From CABZJG01 sp965659715 (lineage in GTDB: Bacteria > Pseudomonadota > Alphaproteobacteria > Rhodobacterales > Rhodobacteraceae), in NCBI GenBank assembly GCA_965659715.1, contig CBFHXE010000059.1:1-16044 (forward strand): 16,044 nt of DNA. Direction: 5' to 3'. Both the position numbers and the translations under genes were made by a program. Shown in pieces: positions 7,113 through 14,318 of the stretch (positions are counted from its first letter, which is position 1; each line of letters opens with the position of its first letter). A model generated the notes under the pieces. It made no database searches. It was not told where the DNA came from and saw nothing but the letters and a program-made list of their open reading frames with translations.

Positions 7113-7781
7113 TTATTTGGATTGAATTGAAAAAGTGAACGTTGACCCGCCGGATTGACCGGATTGAAACGATATCTGCCGTTTGCAGGGCCCTGTTTCA
7201 ATCACAGTAAAAGGTTTGATTTGCCGGAAGGAAAATTCATACTCTGCCAGTGATGTTGTTGTTTGAAACCGGCGCTTGAATTTGTCGATCATGATCGTTC
7301 TGGTGTAAAGAAGCGGGGTTTGCCAGTTGGGCAACCGCTTCATTTCAAGCACCAGTGAGGCATCATCTTCGTAGATGATCTTGGTTTGCGGGTCCTTGAC
7401 CACATCATTGACGCTAAATCTTGGCCTTTTGGCCAGCTCGGTTTGGTTCGCGCCAGATTGATCAACCCGGAACTGGCTGGACACGGTACACACAAGATCA
7501 AATTTCGGACCTTGGGGTTTTGCCGTTTTCGAGCTTAGTGCATTTTGCAAATCCACCAGTTCCCGCGCATCGATCGTACCATCAAAACGTTGGTTTCTGC
7601 TGGCATAGAATTGCGAGATTGCGGCAATGGTTTTTTTGCCGGCAATCCCGTCGGCTGGCCCCACTTGATAGCCCAGCTGACCAAGGGCCTCCTGCGCCGA
7701 TGCCACCAACCGGTCCGCATGGCCCAGAGTGGCGGCAAAAATTCCAAACCCGAAAAAAATTACTGTCAGCGTGCTTCGCAT
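7113..7781 (-). CDS. secreted protein with N-terminal peptidoglycan-binding domain
   Basis: A 222-residue exported protein. A signal peptide (1-22, cleaved after GHA) is followed by a peptidoglycan-binding-type module (about 24-82): AQEALGQLGYQVGPADG, GKKTIAAISQFY and a second LxxLQNAL helix. This is the repeat pattern of PG_binding_1 domains, which dock periplasmic proteins on the wall. The C-terminal part (95-200) is of unknown family. It is strand-rich and bracketed by two cysteines (Cys98 and Cys199) that could form a disulfide. The ATG at 7781 has an excellent AAGGAGG site 6 nt upstream. It has no enzymatic wall-hydrolase domain. Its role could be an anchored periplasmic lipocalin-like or inhibitor protein, which is inference. 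Confidence 0.7.
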   Translation of the reverse strand: MRSTLTVIFFGFGIFAATLGHADRLVASAQEALGQLGYQVGPADGIAGKKTIAAISQFYASRNQRFDGTIDARELVDLQNALSSKTAKPQGPKFDLVCTVSSQFRVDQSGANQTELAKRPRFSVNDVVKDPQTKIIYEDDASLVLEMKRLPNWQTPLLYTRTIMIDKFKRRFQTTTSLAEYEFSFRQIKPFTVIETGPCKRQISFQSGQSGGSTFTFSIQSK

Positions 7782-7847
7782 AAGATGCCTCCTTGAGCCA
7801 GAAGTAGCGCGTCGATCTTTGACTGCGCCATCACATTTGCAAGGTAA

Positions 7848-8207
7848 TTACCACATATATCCATCACTGGGATATTGCCGCTTAATATCGTCAGAGTTTC
7901 GAAAGGCAGACATGAACTGCTGGGTTTCGTGGACCATTGTGTTGATCAATCGTCCCTCAAGCTCGAACGCCTCAAGCTGTTTGATCACCATGTCTTCGCT
8001 TTCTGCCACCCAATGACAAAAGAAAAAATCAGAGTTGCCAAGCCAGGTTTGCAAGCAGGTTGCAAATTCGCCCGAGGCTGCTTCGGCCCATTGCCGCTCT
8101 GAGGCGCGTTCTTCAGGAGGGTTGCGAAATTCGGGCGGGGTGAGATATTCACGCCGCGCCGCTTCGGAGACAAAGGTATGTATGCACATAAAGTGTTTTT
8201 CAGTCAT
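7848..8207 (-). CDS. conserved-looking small cytoplasmic protein, unknown
   Basis: This 119-residue protein was not recognised with confidence. It starts MTEKHFMCIHTFVSE, where the first strand FMCIHTF resembles the opening strand of ferredoxin-like alpha/beta-barrel proteins. A Pro/Glu/Arg-rich segment (24-35) follows, then a Trp-rich core (QTWLGNSDFFFCHWVAESED) and a helix (MVIKQLEAFELEGRLINTM). It has no signal peptide. The ATG at 8207 is preceded by GGAG at 7 nt. A sensor or enzyme of the dimeric alpha/beta-barrel or DUF4242-like type is a possibility only. It may be co-transcribed with the secreted protein gene downstream (66-nt gap). Confidence 0.55.
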   Translation of the reverse strand: MTEKHFMCIHTFVSEAARREYLTPPEFRNPPEERASERQWAEAASGEFATCLQTWLGNSDFFFCHWVAESEDMVIKQLEAFELEGRLINTMVHETQQFMSAFRNSDDIKRQYPSDGYMW

Positions 8208-8409
8208 GGGTGAACTCCACTCAGGTTTGCGAAAAACTTAAGGGATCATACTCCGGATCGTTTTTTTTGGCAAAGACACAATAACGGGAGCCTCTCGTTT
8301 GGCTTTGGCATTATTCGGCTGAAAAACTGCAAAAACGCTATTTGGCGATTACTATTTCAAGCTAATCACTGCGCCCCATGCTGTAGTCAAGCTATCTTGC
8401 TCTTTGATT

Positions 8410-9327
8410 TCATAAACCAAGCTCTTGCAACCGCCGTGTCTGACGCTCGGCGATCGCATCAATTTCCACCATCGCTTGGTTGGTCAGCTTTGCACCGGGT
8501 TTACGCAATGTGTGATGCGTGATTATGCCCTGTTTGGCCAATGAATATTTTCGGATCGCCAATCCCATCCCCGGTTGCGCTTCATATCGGATCATCGGCA
8601 TATAGGCATCAAAAATATCCCGCGCGCGCGCAACATCGCCCCCCTCATAGGCCGCAATAACCTGCGCCATCATTTCGGGATAGCCAAAGCCGGTCATGGC
8701 GCCATCTGCACCGCGCAGCATTTCTTCGAGCAAATACATCCCACCATTGCCGCAAAGGATCGAAATCCGCCGCGCGCCGGTCTCTGAGGCCTGTCGCAAC
8801 TGGGTGATCTTTTCCAGCCCGGGCCAGTCTTCATGCTTGAGCATGACGCAATTGGCGCAGTCTTCGACAATCTTCAAAATCACCGAAGGCGAGATGATCA
8901 CGCCTGTGGCCAAAGGAAAATCCTGTAGCACAAAAGGTATTTTTCCAAGCACCTCCGAGGTGTCTTGGTAATACCTTATGATCTGATCATCGGTTCTAAG
9001 GCGGGGCGGCGGCGCCACCATAACACCGGCTGCGCCTGCATCCATTGCTGCATTGCTCAGCGTGCTCATCGCCGCAAACCCGGGGGCAGAAACCCCGACA
9101 ATAACAGGAATGTCGCAATGGCGGGTTACCGTTTGAATGACCTTGATGCTTTCATCGGCCGATAGTTTTTCCGCTTCGCCCATCATGCCCAGTATTGTCA
9201 GACCGGTTGCGCCGTTTTCAATATAGGCATCCACCAGACGGTCTAAACTTGGCAAATCAAGGGCACCGTCCGGCAAAAACGGGGTCGCTGCAATGGTAAA
9301 GACGCCTTTGGCGGTTTCATCAAGCAT
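8410..9327 (-). CDS. DapA/NanA-superfamily lyase (dihydrodipicolinate synthase-like)
   Basis: A 305-residue TIM-barrel enzyme of the class I aldolase DapA/NanA superfamily. Visible motifs are FTIAATPFLPDG near the N-terminus, the GMMGE substrate-carboxylate loop (47-51, GTTGE in DapA), and the Schiff-base lysine in VMLKHED (Lys164). The catalytic tyrosine of DapA (YNVP) is absent: the matching segment is LQDFP, with Gln135 in its place. It is therefore probably not a true lysine-pathway DapA but a catabolic aldolase, decarboxylase or dehydratase. The ATG at 9327 is preferred over 9336 because GAGG is 9 nt upstream. It overlaps the racemase-like gene by 8 nt and is the last gene of the operon. 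Confidence 0.85.
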   Translation of the reverse strand: MLDETAKGVFTIAATPFLPDGALDLPSLDRLVDAYIENGATGLTILGMMGEAEKLSADESIKVIQTVTRHCDIPVIVGVSAPGFAAMSTLSNAAMDAGAAGVMVAPPPRLRTDDQIIRYYQDTSEVLGKIPFVLQDFPLATGVIISPSVILKIVEDCANCVMLKHEDWPGLEKITQLRQASETGARRISILCGNGGMYLLEEMLRGADGAMTGFGYPEMMAQVIAAYEGGDVARARDIFDAYMPMIRYEAQPGMGLAIRKYSLAKQGIITHHTLRKPGAKLTNQAMVEIDAIAERQTRRLQELGL

Positions 9328-10009
9328 TCTGTGCATCCTCAGCTTTGTGTGAAAGTTTAAGCGCTATGTGGCCCAGCGCCATTGAGACAGCGGCTTGGCA
9401 TGGCTCAACAACAGGAAGCCGTGTGGCGGTCTCGAGGGCCTCGCGGTATCGCGCCATTCCCGCGCAGCCCATGATCAGCACATTGGCGCCGTCTTCATCG
9501 CGCAGTTTGCAGCCGGTGGCAATCATCGCCTCTAAACTCAGGCGTTCGTCCGCAAGATCGGCCACCGTTAGCCCAAGCGCGCGATCCCCCGCCAATCGGT
9601 CCAGCACACCCATAGCCCCGAAAGCACGCATATGACGGGGGATTGAATTGGGCAGAATGGCAATCACGCCAAAGCGCTGACCCAGTGTCAAAGCGGTCAT
9701 CACCGCTGCCTGCTGGATACCGACCACTGGAAGTGGGGTTTGATCGCGCAGCGCATAAAGCCCCGGATCGCCAAAACAGGCGATCACATAACCGGCCGCA
9801 TCGGTTTGGGCCGCGGCCAGATCAAGCATGGGCGTGATGGTCAAATCTGCCTGCTTCTGGCTTTCGATGCCAAGCGGGCCTTCAGCAAGAGTCAAACAGC
9901 GGATCGGAGTGCCAAAACGGCGCAGCGGATTGATTGCAATATCAATGGCATCGGTCACCGTTTGACTGGAGTTGGGATTGATCACAATGAGGCTTTTGGG
10001 CTTAGGCAT
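9320..10009 (-). CDS. Asp/Glu/hydantoin racemase family protein
   Basis: A 229-residue cofactor-independent racemase of the Asp/Glu/hydantoin family. It has the N-terminal NPNSS nucleotide-like loop (11-15) typical of hydantoin racemases (NPNTS), the first catalytic cysteine in ACFGDPGL (Cys78) and the second in MGCAGM (Cys182). This pair performs two-base proton exchange at the substrate alpha carbon. The ATG at 10009 lies 8 nt after the hydantoinase stop with an AGGAAG site, so translation is coupled. Flanking hydantoinase and aldolase genes suggest that it inverts a hydantoin- or carbamoyl-type intermediate. Relatives such as maleate isomerase and arylmalonate decarboxylase share the fold, so the exact reaction is open. 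Confidence 0.85.
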   Translation of the reverse strand: MPKPKSLIVINPNSSQTVTDAIDIAINPLRRFGTPIRCLTLAEGPLGIESQKQADLTITPMLDLAAAQTDAAGYVIACFGDPGLYALRDQTPLPVVGIQQAAVMTALTLGQRFGVIAILPNSIPRHMRAFGAMGVLDRLAGDRALGLTVADLADERLSLEAMIATGCKLRDEDGANVLIMGCAGMARYREALETATRLPVVEPCQAAVSMALGHIALKLSHKAEDAQNA

Positions 10010-10017
10010 CGTGCTTC

Positions 10018-11436
10018 CTATTCATTGATTAATCCCTTGGGTTTGGTGGCCAGTTCAGGCCGGTCAATCCAAGCGCCCTCACCCGCCGCACCGAAAAATT
10101 CGCCCTTTTTCATCACGGTTTTTCCACGCAGCAGAATCTGCTCGGGCCAGCCTTTCACACTGCGGCCCTCCCATGGATTATAGCCGACGTTATCATGCAG
10201 GTCATCGGCCCCGTAGGTCACAGTTTTATCGGGGTCCCAGATGACCACATCTGCATCCATTCCCGGGCTCAGCGCACCTTTGTTTTTTAACCCGTACAGC
10301 TGTGCCGGCATGGTTGATGTGATCTGGCAGAACGCTTCCGGTCCCTGCGTGCCGCGCGACACCATCGCATCGAACAATAGAGGCAAGCGGGTCTCCAAAC
10401 CCGGCAGGCCATTGGCTATTTGATCAAAGCGCGGATTTGGGCCAGCGGACAGTTTACCGCTGGCATCAAACCGGTAAGGAGCATGATCAGAGGACACGAG
10501 GCTCAGCGTGCCAGCTTCAAGCGCGCGCCAAAGCGCAGCCTGATCCGCCGCATTGCGCTGCGGCGGCGAGCACATGAATTTTGCCCCCTCAATGCCGGGC
10601 TGGTTTAGAACCTCATCCGTCATAAGCAAATAATGCGGGCAGGTTTCGGCCCAGACCGGCGCACCACGCTGCTGCGCCGCCTGGACCGCGGCCGCGCCCT
10701 CTTCGGTTGATATGTGAAACAGCATGACAGGCTGATCTAAGTGTTCAGCGAACCGGCACATCCGCTCGACCGCTTCGATCTCAGCCATGCGCGGGCGTGA
10801 TGTTGCATGATCTTGCGGTGCGATTTTGCCGGCAGCCAGTAAAGCGTTTTTGGCCTGCGCAATGATGGCATCATTTTCAGCATGAACGCAGACCAAAGCG
10901 CCGCACCTGCGCGCCAAGGTCAAAACCTTTAGCACTTCGGGATCGCGCAGCTGAATATTATAAGTTGTGAAAATTTTAAGCGAGCGATGCCCTGCTGCGA
11001 CCAAATTTGCCAGATCTTCTTCAAAGGACGGCACATCGAGGTCAGTGAGGGTGAGGTGAAAGGCATAATCAATCATTGCGCCGCGTTTCGTGCGGGCTGC
11101 ATAGTCGCAGAGTGTTTGCGATAATCGCTGCCCCTCTGCCTGCGCTGCAAAGGAAATGACGCTGGTTGTGCCCCCCATCGCCGCCGAGCGCGTTGCGGAT
11201 TCAAAGGTGTCAGCGTTCATAAGCCCCATACCGGACATCTGTTCGATATGGGCATGCGCATCAACGCCCCCGGGCATGATATATTTGCCCACGGCGGATA
11301 TTTCGCGCGCCGCGGGGCCCAGATGTGATCCAATTTCGGCAATTCGCCCCCCCGCGATAGCAAGATCACCCTTGACCACCCCTTTGGGCGTTACGATGTG
11401 TCCATCGTGAATAACCAGATCAAAGTCTGCACCCAT
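10018..11436 (-). CDS. hydantoinase/dihydropyrimidinase-type cyclic amidohydrolase
   Basis: A 472-residue binuclear metal amidohydrolase that opens cyclic amide rings (hydantoin, dihydropyrimidine or allantoin type). The metal-site residues are all visible: GGVDAHAH (His61, His63), the carboxylated lysine in SLKIFTTY (Lys154), VHAEND (His185), FHIS (His241) and SSDHAP (Asp317). The composite beta-sandwich is formed by residues 1-55 and 385-445, including GALSPGMDADVVIWDP. A TTG at 11457 could extend it by seven residues, but the ATG at 11436 has AGGG 9 nt upstream and matches family N-termini. It is the first gene of the operon with the racemase-like and DapA-like genes. The substrate cannot be read from sequence. 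Confidence 0.9.
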   Translation of the reverse strand: MGADFDLVIHDGHIVTPKGVVKGDLAIAGGRIAEIGSHLGPAAREISAVGKYIMPGGVDAHAHIEQMSGMGLMNADTFESATRSAAMGGTTSVISFAAQAEGQRLSQTLCDYAARTKRGAMIDYAFHLTLTDLDVPSFEEDLANLVAAGHRSLKIFTTYNIQLRDPEVLKVLTLARRCGALVCVHAENDAIIAQAKNALLAAGKIAPQDHATSRPRMAEIEAVERMCRFAEHLDQPVMLFHISTEEGAAAVQAAQQRGAPVWAETCPHYLLMTDEVLNQPGIEGAKFMCSPPQRNAADQAALWRALEAGTLSLVSSDHAPYRFDASGKLSAGPNPRFDQIANGLPGLETRLPLLFDAMVSRGTQGPEAFCQITSTMPAQLYGLKNKGALSPGMDADVVIWDPDKTVTYGADDLHDNVGYNPWEGRSVKGWPEQILLRGKTVMKKGEFFGAAGEGAWIDRPELATKPKGLINE

Positions 11437-11695
11437 CCAAACCGGCCCTTTTACCAATGCTTGATGGTTACAACTTGCTGTATTTTTTCAATCATGCAAG
11501 CGCTTCCTCTCACATCTGATATTTTTGCTGAGCTATGAAAGGCCGTAGGCCAGAGATTGCGCTGCAACGGGTCGGCTGATCAGAGGCTTTCAGCTTTATT
11601 TTGCAACGCTGAGTGCATGATTTGAAGATTGAATTTTGCTGTGCAATTCTACTGCAACCCTTGAGCATAGCATTTGGAAAAATTTGGGGCATAAT

Positions 11696-12023
11696 ATGTC
11701 AATTGGTAGAATAACAATGATGGAGTGGACATCAAAAGAGGCCGTGCTGGCAGCTGAAGAGCATTATTTCAGCATACAAAAGAAGCTTCTCCAAATGCCG
11801 AGCTTGTGATCAACGTGCAAATCGGACCCTGTTCGCAAATGTCCTTGGCCATTTATCCCAGCTATGAAGATGCTGAAAAAACCTAGAGAAGCGCGAAGAA
11901 TACCAAACCTCGCAACAAGATGTGGTCAACGACAGTTTTTACCACGAAGGCGAATCTAGAATGTTTTTGCAAAAACCCGATAGCAATATAATGGCGACCT
12001 ATAGCTATAAGGATGTCAAATAG
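11696..12023 (+). pseudogene. broken RIxMxEF-family small protein (two frameshifts)
   Basis: Starting at ATG 11696 (GGGG site 6 nt upstream) the frame reads MSIGRITMMEWTSKEA and onward until TGA at 11807-11809. Shifting by one base at about 11781-11785, inside an A-rich run, restores NAELVINVQIGP and MSLAIYPSYEDAEKT until TAG at 11884-11886. A second one-base shift at an A6 run restores LEKREEY, YHEGESRMFLQKP and a natural stop at 12021-12023. The reassembled protein of about 110 residues matches the intact relatives at 13163, 13756 and 14703 along its whole length. Both lesions look like single-base deletions beside homopolymers. It is therefore a recent pseudogene, or an error-bearing or recoded gene. 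Confidence 0.65.
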
Positions 12024-12094
12024 GGTCATATGCAACCATAAATTGAAAACGCGCGTGTCGCCAATCAAATTCGAGTTTTGCAAAGTTCTAAAGT

Positions 12095-12487
12095 CTACAG
12101 ATTTTCACAACGGAAAAATACTGGACCCATGATTTTATAACCGTGCGCTTCCATTTTAACAGTGCCTCGGGATTCACTTGGTACAATATTGATACGATAT
12201 GTTGTCCTTTTCTTGGTGTAGAAAACGGTGAAGGTGGTTTCTCTATCGCCCATTGAAACATCCAGTGCGCGCCACCCAGAAAAGGTAAGTGATTTTGGCG
12301 TAATCACAAACTCTCCTGGTATCCAAGATTTGACGATCTCTAGTTGCTTTTTAAAATTCCCTTCAGCTGAATTTGTACTGTGCGCATAGCCACCATCTTT
12401 AACTTTGCAAGTAAACGATCCTGCAGTTAATTGTGATCCCCACATCAAGACTATTAAGGTAAATAAACAGAAAAATCTTTTTAACAT
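12095..12487 (-). CDS. small secreted protein, unknown family
   Basis: A 130-residue exported protein. The signal peptide (about 1-22, cleaved after LTA) is followed by a mature domain of about 108 residues with a Cys near each end (FTCKV and FRCEN), which probably form a disulfide. The middle is strand-rich (EFVITPKSLTFSGW, TTFTVFYTKKRTTYRINIV), suggesting a small beta barrel or sandwich. The ATG at 12487 is preferred over 12493 because AAGGAAG then sits 6 nt upstream. The layout (N-terminal Cys strand, YTK/YTR strand, terminal Cys) faintly resembles the C-terminal domain of the secreted protein at 7113-7781. The gene lies convergent to the broken gene at 11696-12023. Confidence 0.65.
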   Translation of the reverse strand: MLKRFFCLFTLIVLMWGSQLTAGSFTCKVKDGGYAHSTNSAEGNFKKQLEIVKSWIPGEFVITPKSLTFSGWRALDVSMGDRETTFTVFYTKKRTTYRINIVPSESRGTVKMEAHGYKIMGPVFFRCENL

Positions 12488-12565
12488 AATCATCTTCCTT
12501 ATGTATTTTTGTAATCAATGAAAGTTGTAAATGAGCCTTAGCTTTTAATAATATTTTAGGAATAA

Positions 12566-12873
12566 ATGGTACTACTTCGCCAAGATGAAATCGAATCTAC
12601 TCGATATCTGTGGCAAAATTATGAAAGCAAAATCTAGCCTCCGGAACGACTTTTTACAATTTCATGACCGGATGGGTGCCGATCTGATGCCTATATCAGG
12701 GCTATGGACGGAAAATCAGACAAATGGTGCGCCGAACAGGTGTTTGGGGTGGCTGGTATTTATGAAAAGCTGGGCAAGCCTATGAATTAACGCTCAACAA
12801 AGACGGCGCTCAAGGAAATGCTTCTGAAGGTACGCCCACAGACTGGCATGCTACCCCGCAATCCAGACCATAG
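12566..12873 (+). pseudogene. decayed reading frame, unknown family (three frameshifts)
   Basis: From ATG 12566 (AGGA 4 nt upstream) one frame reads MVLLRQDEIESTRYLWQNYE and onward to TAG at 12635. The next frame gives SLRNDFLQFHDRMGADL (12636-12686). Frame one then resumes with DAYIRAMDGKSDKWCAEQVF, GVAGIYEKLGKP (12686-12780). Finally a third frame gives YELTLNKDGAQGNASEG (12781 on) and stops at 12871-12873. The pieces join end to end with no gaps, each with protein-like composition, which argues for a gene broken by single-base indels. No family was recognised. Its last 23 nt overlap the 41-residue gene on the other strand, so its true end may be earlier. Confidence 0.4.
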
Positions 12874-12976
12874 CAGAGACGAAAATAGCCAAGAAAATCA
12901 AAACATAGGTGGCGATCTCACCGCCGATGCGGGCATCCGATTTGGGCTTTTTCTTTTTGAGGGGCTCGTTGCTCAT
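12851..12976 (-). CDS. small single-span membrane protein, 41 residues
   Basis: The minus-strand frame from ATG 12976 to TAG 12853-12851 encodes 41 residues. A Lys-rich cytoplasmic head (MSNEPLKKKKPKSDARIG) is followed by a hydrophobic helix (about 21-40, ATYVLIFLAIFVSAMVWIAG) at the C-terminus. The positive-inside charge pattern and clean helix are strongly non-random. The ribosome binding site is weak (GGA about 11 nt upstream). A Fur-box-like palindrome lies 24-42 nt upstream, which would suit iron-responsive control. Function unknown. Confidence 0.6.
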   Translation of the reverse strand: MSNEPLKKKKPKSDARIGGEIATYVLIFLAIFVSAMVWIAG

Positions 12977-12999
12977 GTCAAAATGTATCCGGTTCAAAT

Positions 13000-13018
13000 T
13001 ATGATGATAATCATTTCA
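13000..13018. promoter_or_regulatory. Fur-box-like palindrome
   Basis: The stretch contains the palindrome ATGATAATCAT (13004-13014, central A). By hand alignment it matches the classical 19-bp Fur consensus at 14 positions, including an unbroken GATAATCATT core (13006-13015). It lies between the 41-residue gene (minus strand) and a possible truncated plus-strand gene at 13056. Alphaproteobacterial Fur/Mur sites often differ from the E. coli consensus, so this is a candidate only. Confidence 0.35.
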
Positions 13019-13055
13019 GGGTGATAGCGTAAAGCAACGGGAGCGAGGCGCAACC

Positions 13056-13193
13056 ATGACCCAAGCGGCTTCTGCCCATCGCGCGCTTTTAGCGCATCGA
13101 GCAGTGAGCCGACGAAGACGACTGCACTGCCCTATTGGGCAATCACCCCGCATTAAACGCGCCTATTCCGATTTTATATGCTCTCTTTTGTAA
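13056..13193 (+). other. possible 5' remnant of a lost plus-strand gene
   Basis: An ATG at 13056 has a good GAGG site 7 nt upstream and begins MTQAASAHRALLAHRAVS, plausible as protein. After about 18 codons the frame turns into Arg/Cys-rich, non-protein-like sequence and stops at 13191-13193. It overlaps the end of the gene on the other strand at 13163. It would be divergent from the 41-residue gene across the Fur-like box. I read it as a truncated beginning, not a functional gene. Confidence 0.2.
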
Positions 13194-13462
13194 AACACTT
13201 TTAAGTCGCCTTCAAATGCAACTGCAAGTTCCATGCCCCCGAGATCCAAGAAATGTTTATCGCGCTGATCTATGGCCTTGCTGGCTGTTTCTTTGTCAGC
13301 ATAAACGGAAACTGTCATGCAGGACTTATCCCCTGTGGTGATACCCAGCATCATTTCGACATCCGAAAACATCTCACTGGCAGTTCTGTTGATCCGGTCA
13401 AGAGTGTCATCCCTATTTTGCGTGCTTTCAAAATCAACCAAATTGACGCGAAGATAGCTCAT
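13163..13462 (-). CDS. RIxMxEF-family small protein, copy 2
   Basis: A 99-residue cytoplasmic protein. It starts MSYLRVNLVDFESTQNRDD, followed by an amphipathic helix, a strand (VEMMLGITTGDKSCMTVSVYAD), a second helix (KETASKAIDQRDKHF) and a final strand (VAFEGDLKVFYKRE). The beta-alpha-beta-beta-alpha-beta order, length and R-x-N/S-x-V/M-x-D/E-F opening match the neighbouring paralogues. It fits a ferredoxin-like dimeric alpha/beta barrel such as ABM-domain monooxygenases or stress-type sensors. The ATG at 13462 has AGGAG 8 nt upstream. No catalytic residues could be assigned; the fold is inferred from pattern only. Confidence 0.65.
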   Translation of the reverse strand: MSYLRVNLVDFESTQNRDDTLDRINRTASEMFSDVEMMLGITTGDKSCMTVSVYADKETASKAIDQRDKHFLDLGGMELAVAFEGDLKVFYKREHIKSE

Positions 13463-13755
13463 TTATTTTTCTCCTCTTTTGCTATGATCCTAGGACCAAC
13501 CGAACAATAGCTGGCGCACATTGCTTATAGTCGAGCTATGGTTCACGCCGCTGTTTTGCCCGCAATGATTAGTCTCTGGTTTTAACCGCTGCTTGTTTTC
13601 AATAGGGAGTTTGGAAGGGGCACAAAAATTAATGCTTTCCGGCGCGCTGGCTGCGGCGAAACTCAAAACCACGTCATTGTTATGAAGATCTCATTGATCA
13701 AGATCCTTACCGCCATCAGGTGGCTTCAAGCAACCACCTTAACTAGAAATCTACT
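13463..13755. other. intergenic stretch, no convincing gene
   Basis: These 293 nt separate copies 2 and 3 on the minus strand. A 6-bp stem (AGGTGG/CCACCT, 13718-13739) just past copy 3 could mark its transcript end but has no T-tract. Open frames on both strands have non-protein-like composition. I see no recognisable remnant of the small-protein family here. Confidence 0.4.
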
Positions 13756-14043
13756 TTAGCTATTTACATGATGCAGGCTGACCGTGCCCTCCATATGCCA
13801 AAGGTCTTTGACAGTATGCAAAAACTCTTCAAGCATATCTTTGCGGGCCTCCAAAGTGCTGTTGGCAGTTTCAAGATCAGGATAGAGCGCCACCGACATC
13901 ACGGAGGTTGGCCCAGTGCGTATCATGGTCAATGAATTGGCCTCGGGTAACGCAGGCGGCGCCACTTTTTGGTAGCGTTCCTCAAAAATATTGGCGCTTT
14001 CCTCTGAATTGAATTCAGCCATTGAAATTCTGGCTACAGTCAT
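13756..14043 (-). CDS. RIxMxEF-family small protein, copy 3
   Basis: A 95-residue cytoplasmic protein. It opens MTVARISMAEFNSEESANIF, then a helix, a strand with LTMIRTGPTSVMSVALYPDL, a helix (ETANSTLEARKDMLEEF) and a closing strand preceded by WHMEG. The ARIxMxEFxSEE opening, the S-x-M-S-V-A-x-Y-P-D strand and the WHMEG motif are shared with the fused domain at 14703-14972 and the broken copy at 11696. The ATG at 14043 is weakly preceded by GGGTG. It is divergent from the fused gene across a 275-nt AT-rich gap with no gene. It is a probable dimeric alpha/beta-barrel protein of unknown function. Confidence 0.7.
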   Translation of the reverse strand: MTVARISMAEFNSEESANIFEERYQKVAPPALPEANSLTMIRTGPTSVMSVALYPDLETANSTLEARKDMLEEFLHTVKDLWHMEGTVSLHHVNS

Positions 14044-14318
14044 TTTTCACCCATTCTAAATCAAGATTGCATCACAAAATCACAGCTCGACTGCGCTGTC
14101 AAAACCGGAGACATGCAAAGGTCGAACCGCATTTGGATTATTTTGCCAGTTTTCTTTCAACGTAGAAAATCAAGCAATTGATCTTGAATTTTTCATTATC
14201 AAACTTTTACATGCATCCAAATCATTAAATTTGACCCTGACTCATATGCTTTTTTTCAACTATTGTTTCATGGAAATCAAAGGCCTAAAATTACAAAAAA
14301 TGATCGGGGGATTTGCTG

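Noticed and set aside
8261..8268. T8 run as a terminator
   Set aside because: Only a 4-bp GATC/GATC stem precedes it on the plus strand, and no plus-strand gene ends there.
9345..9837. Plus-strand open frames opposite the racemase gene
   Set aside because: Antisense shadows of a well-supported gene; no ribosome binding sites and no recognisable domain.
11510..11692. Minus-strand 60-codon frame upstream of the hydantoinase operon
   Set aside because: Cys/Lys/Gln-rich with no domain or ribosome binding site; the stretch is better read as the operon's upstream region, though no clear promoter was found.
13490..13672. Minus-strand 60-codon frame between copies 2 and 3
   Set aside because: Composition unlike a protein, no ribosome binding site and no similarity to the neighbouring family.
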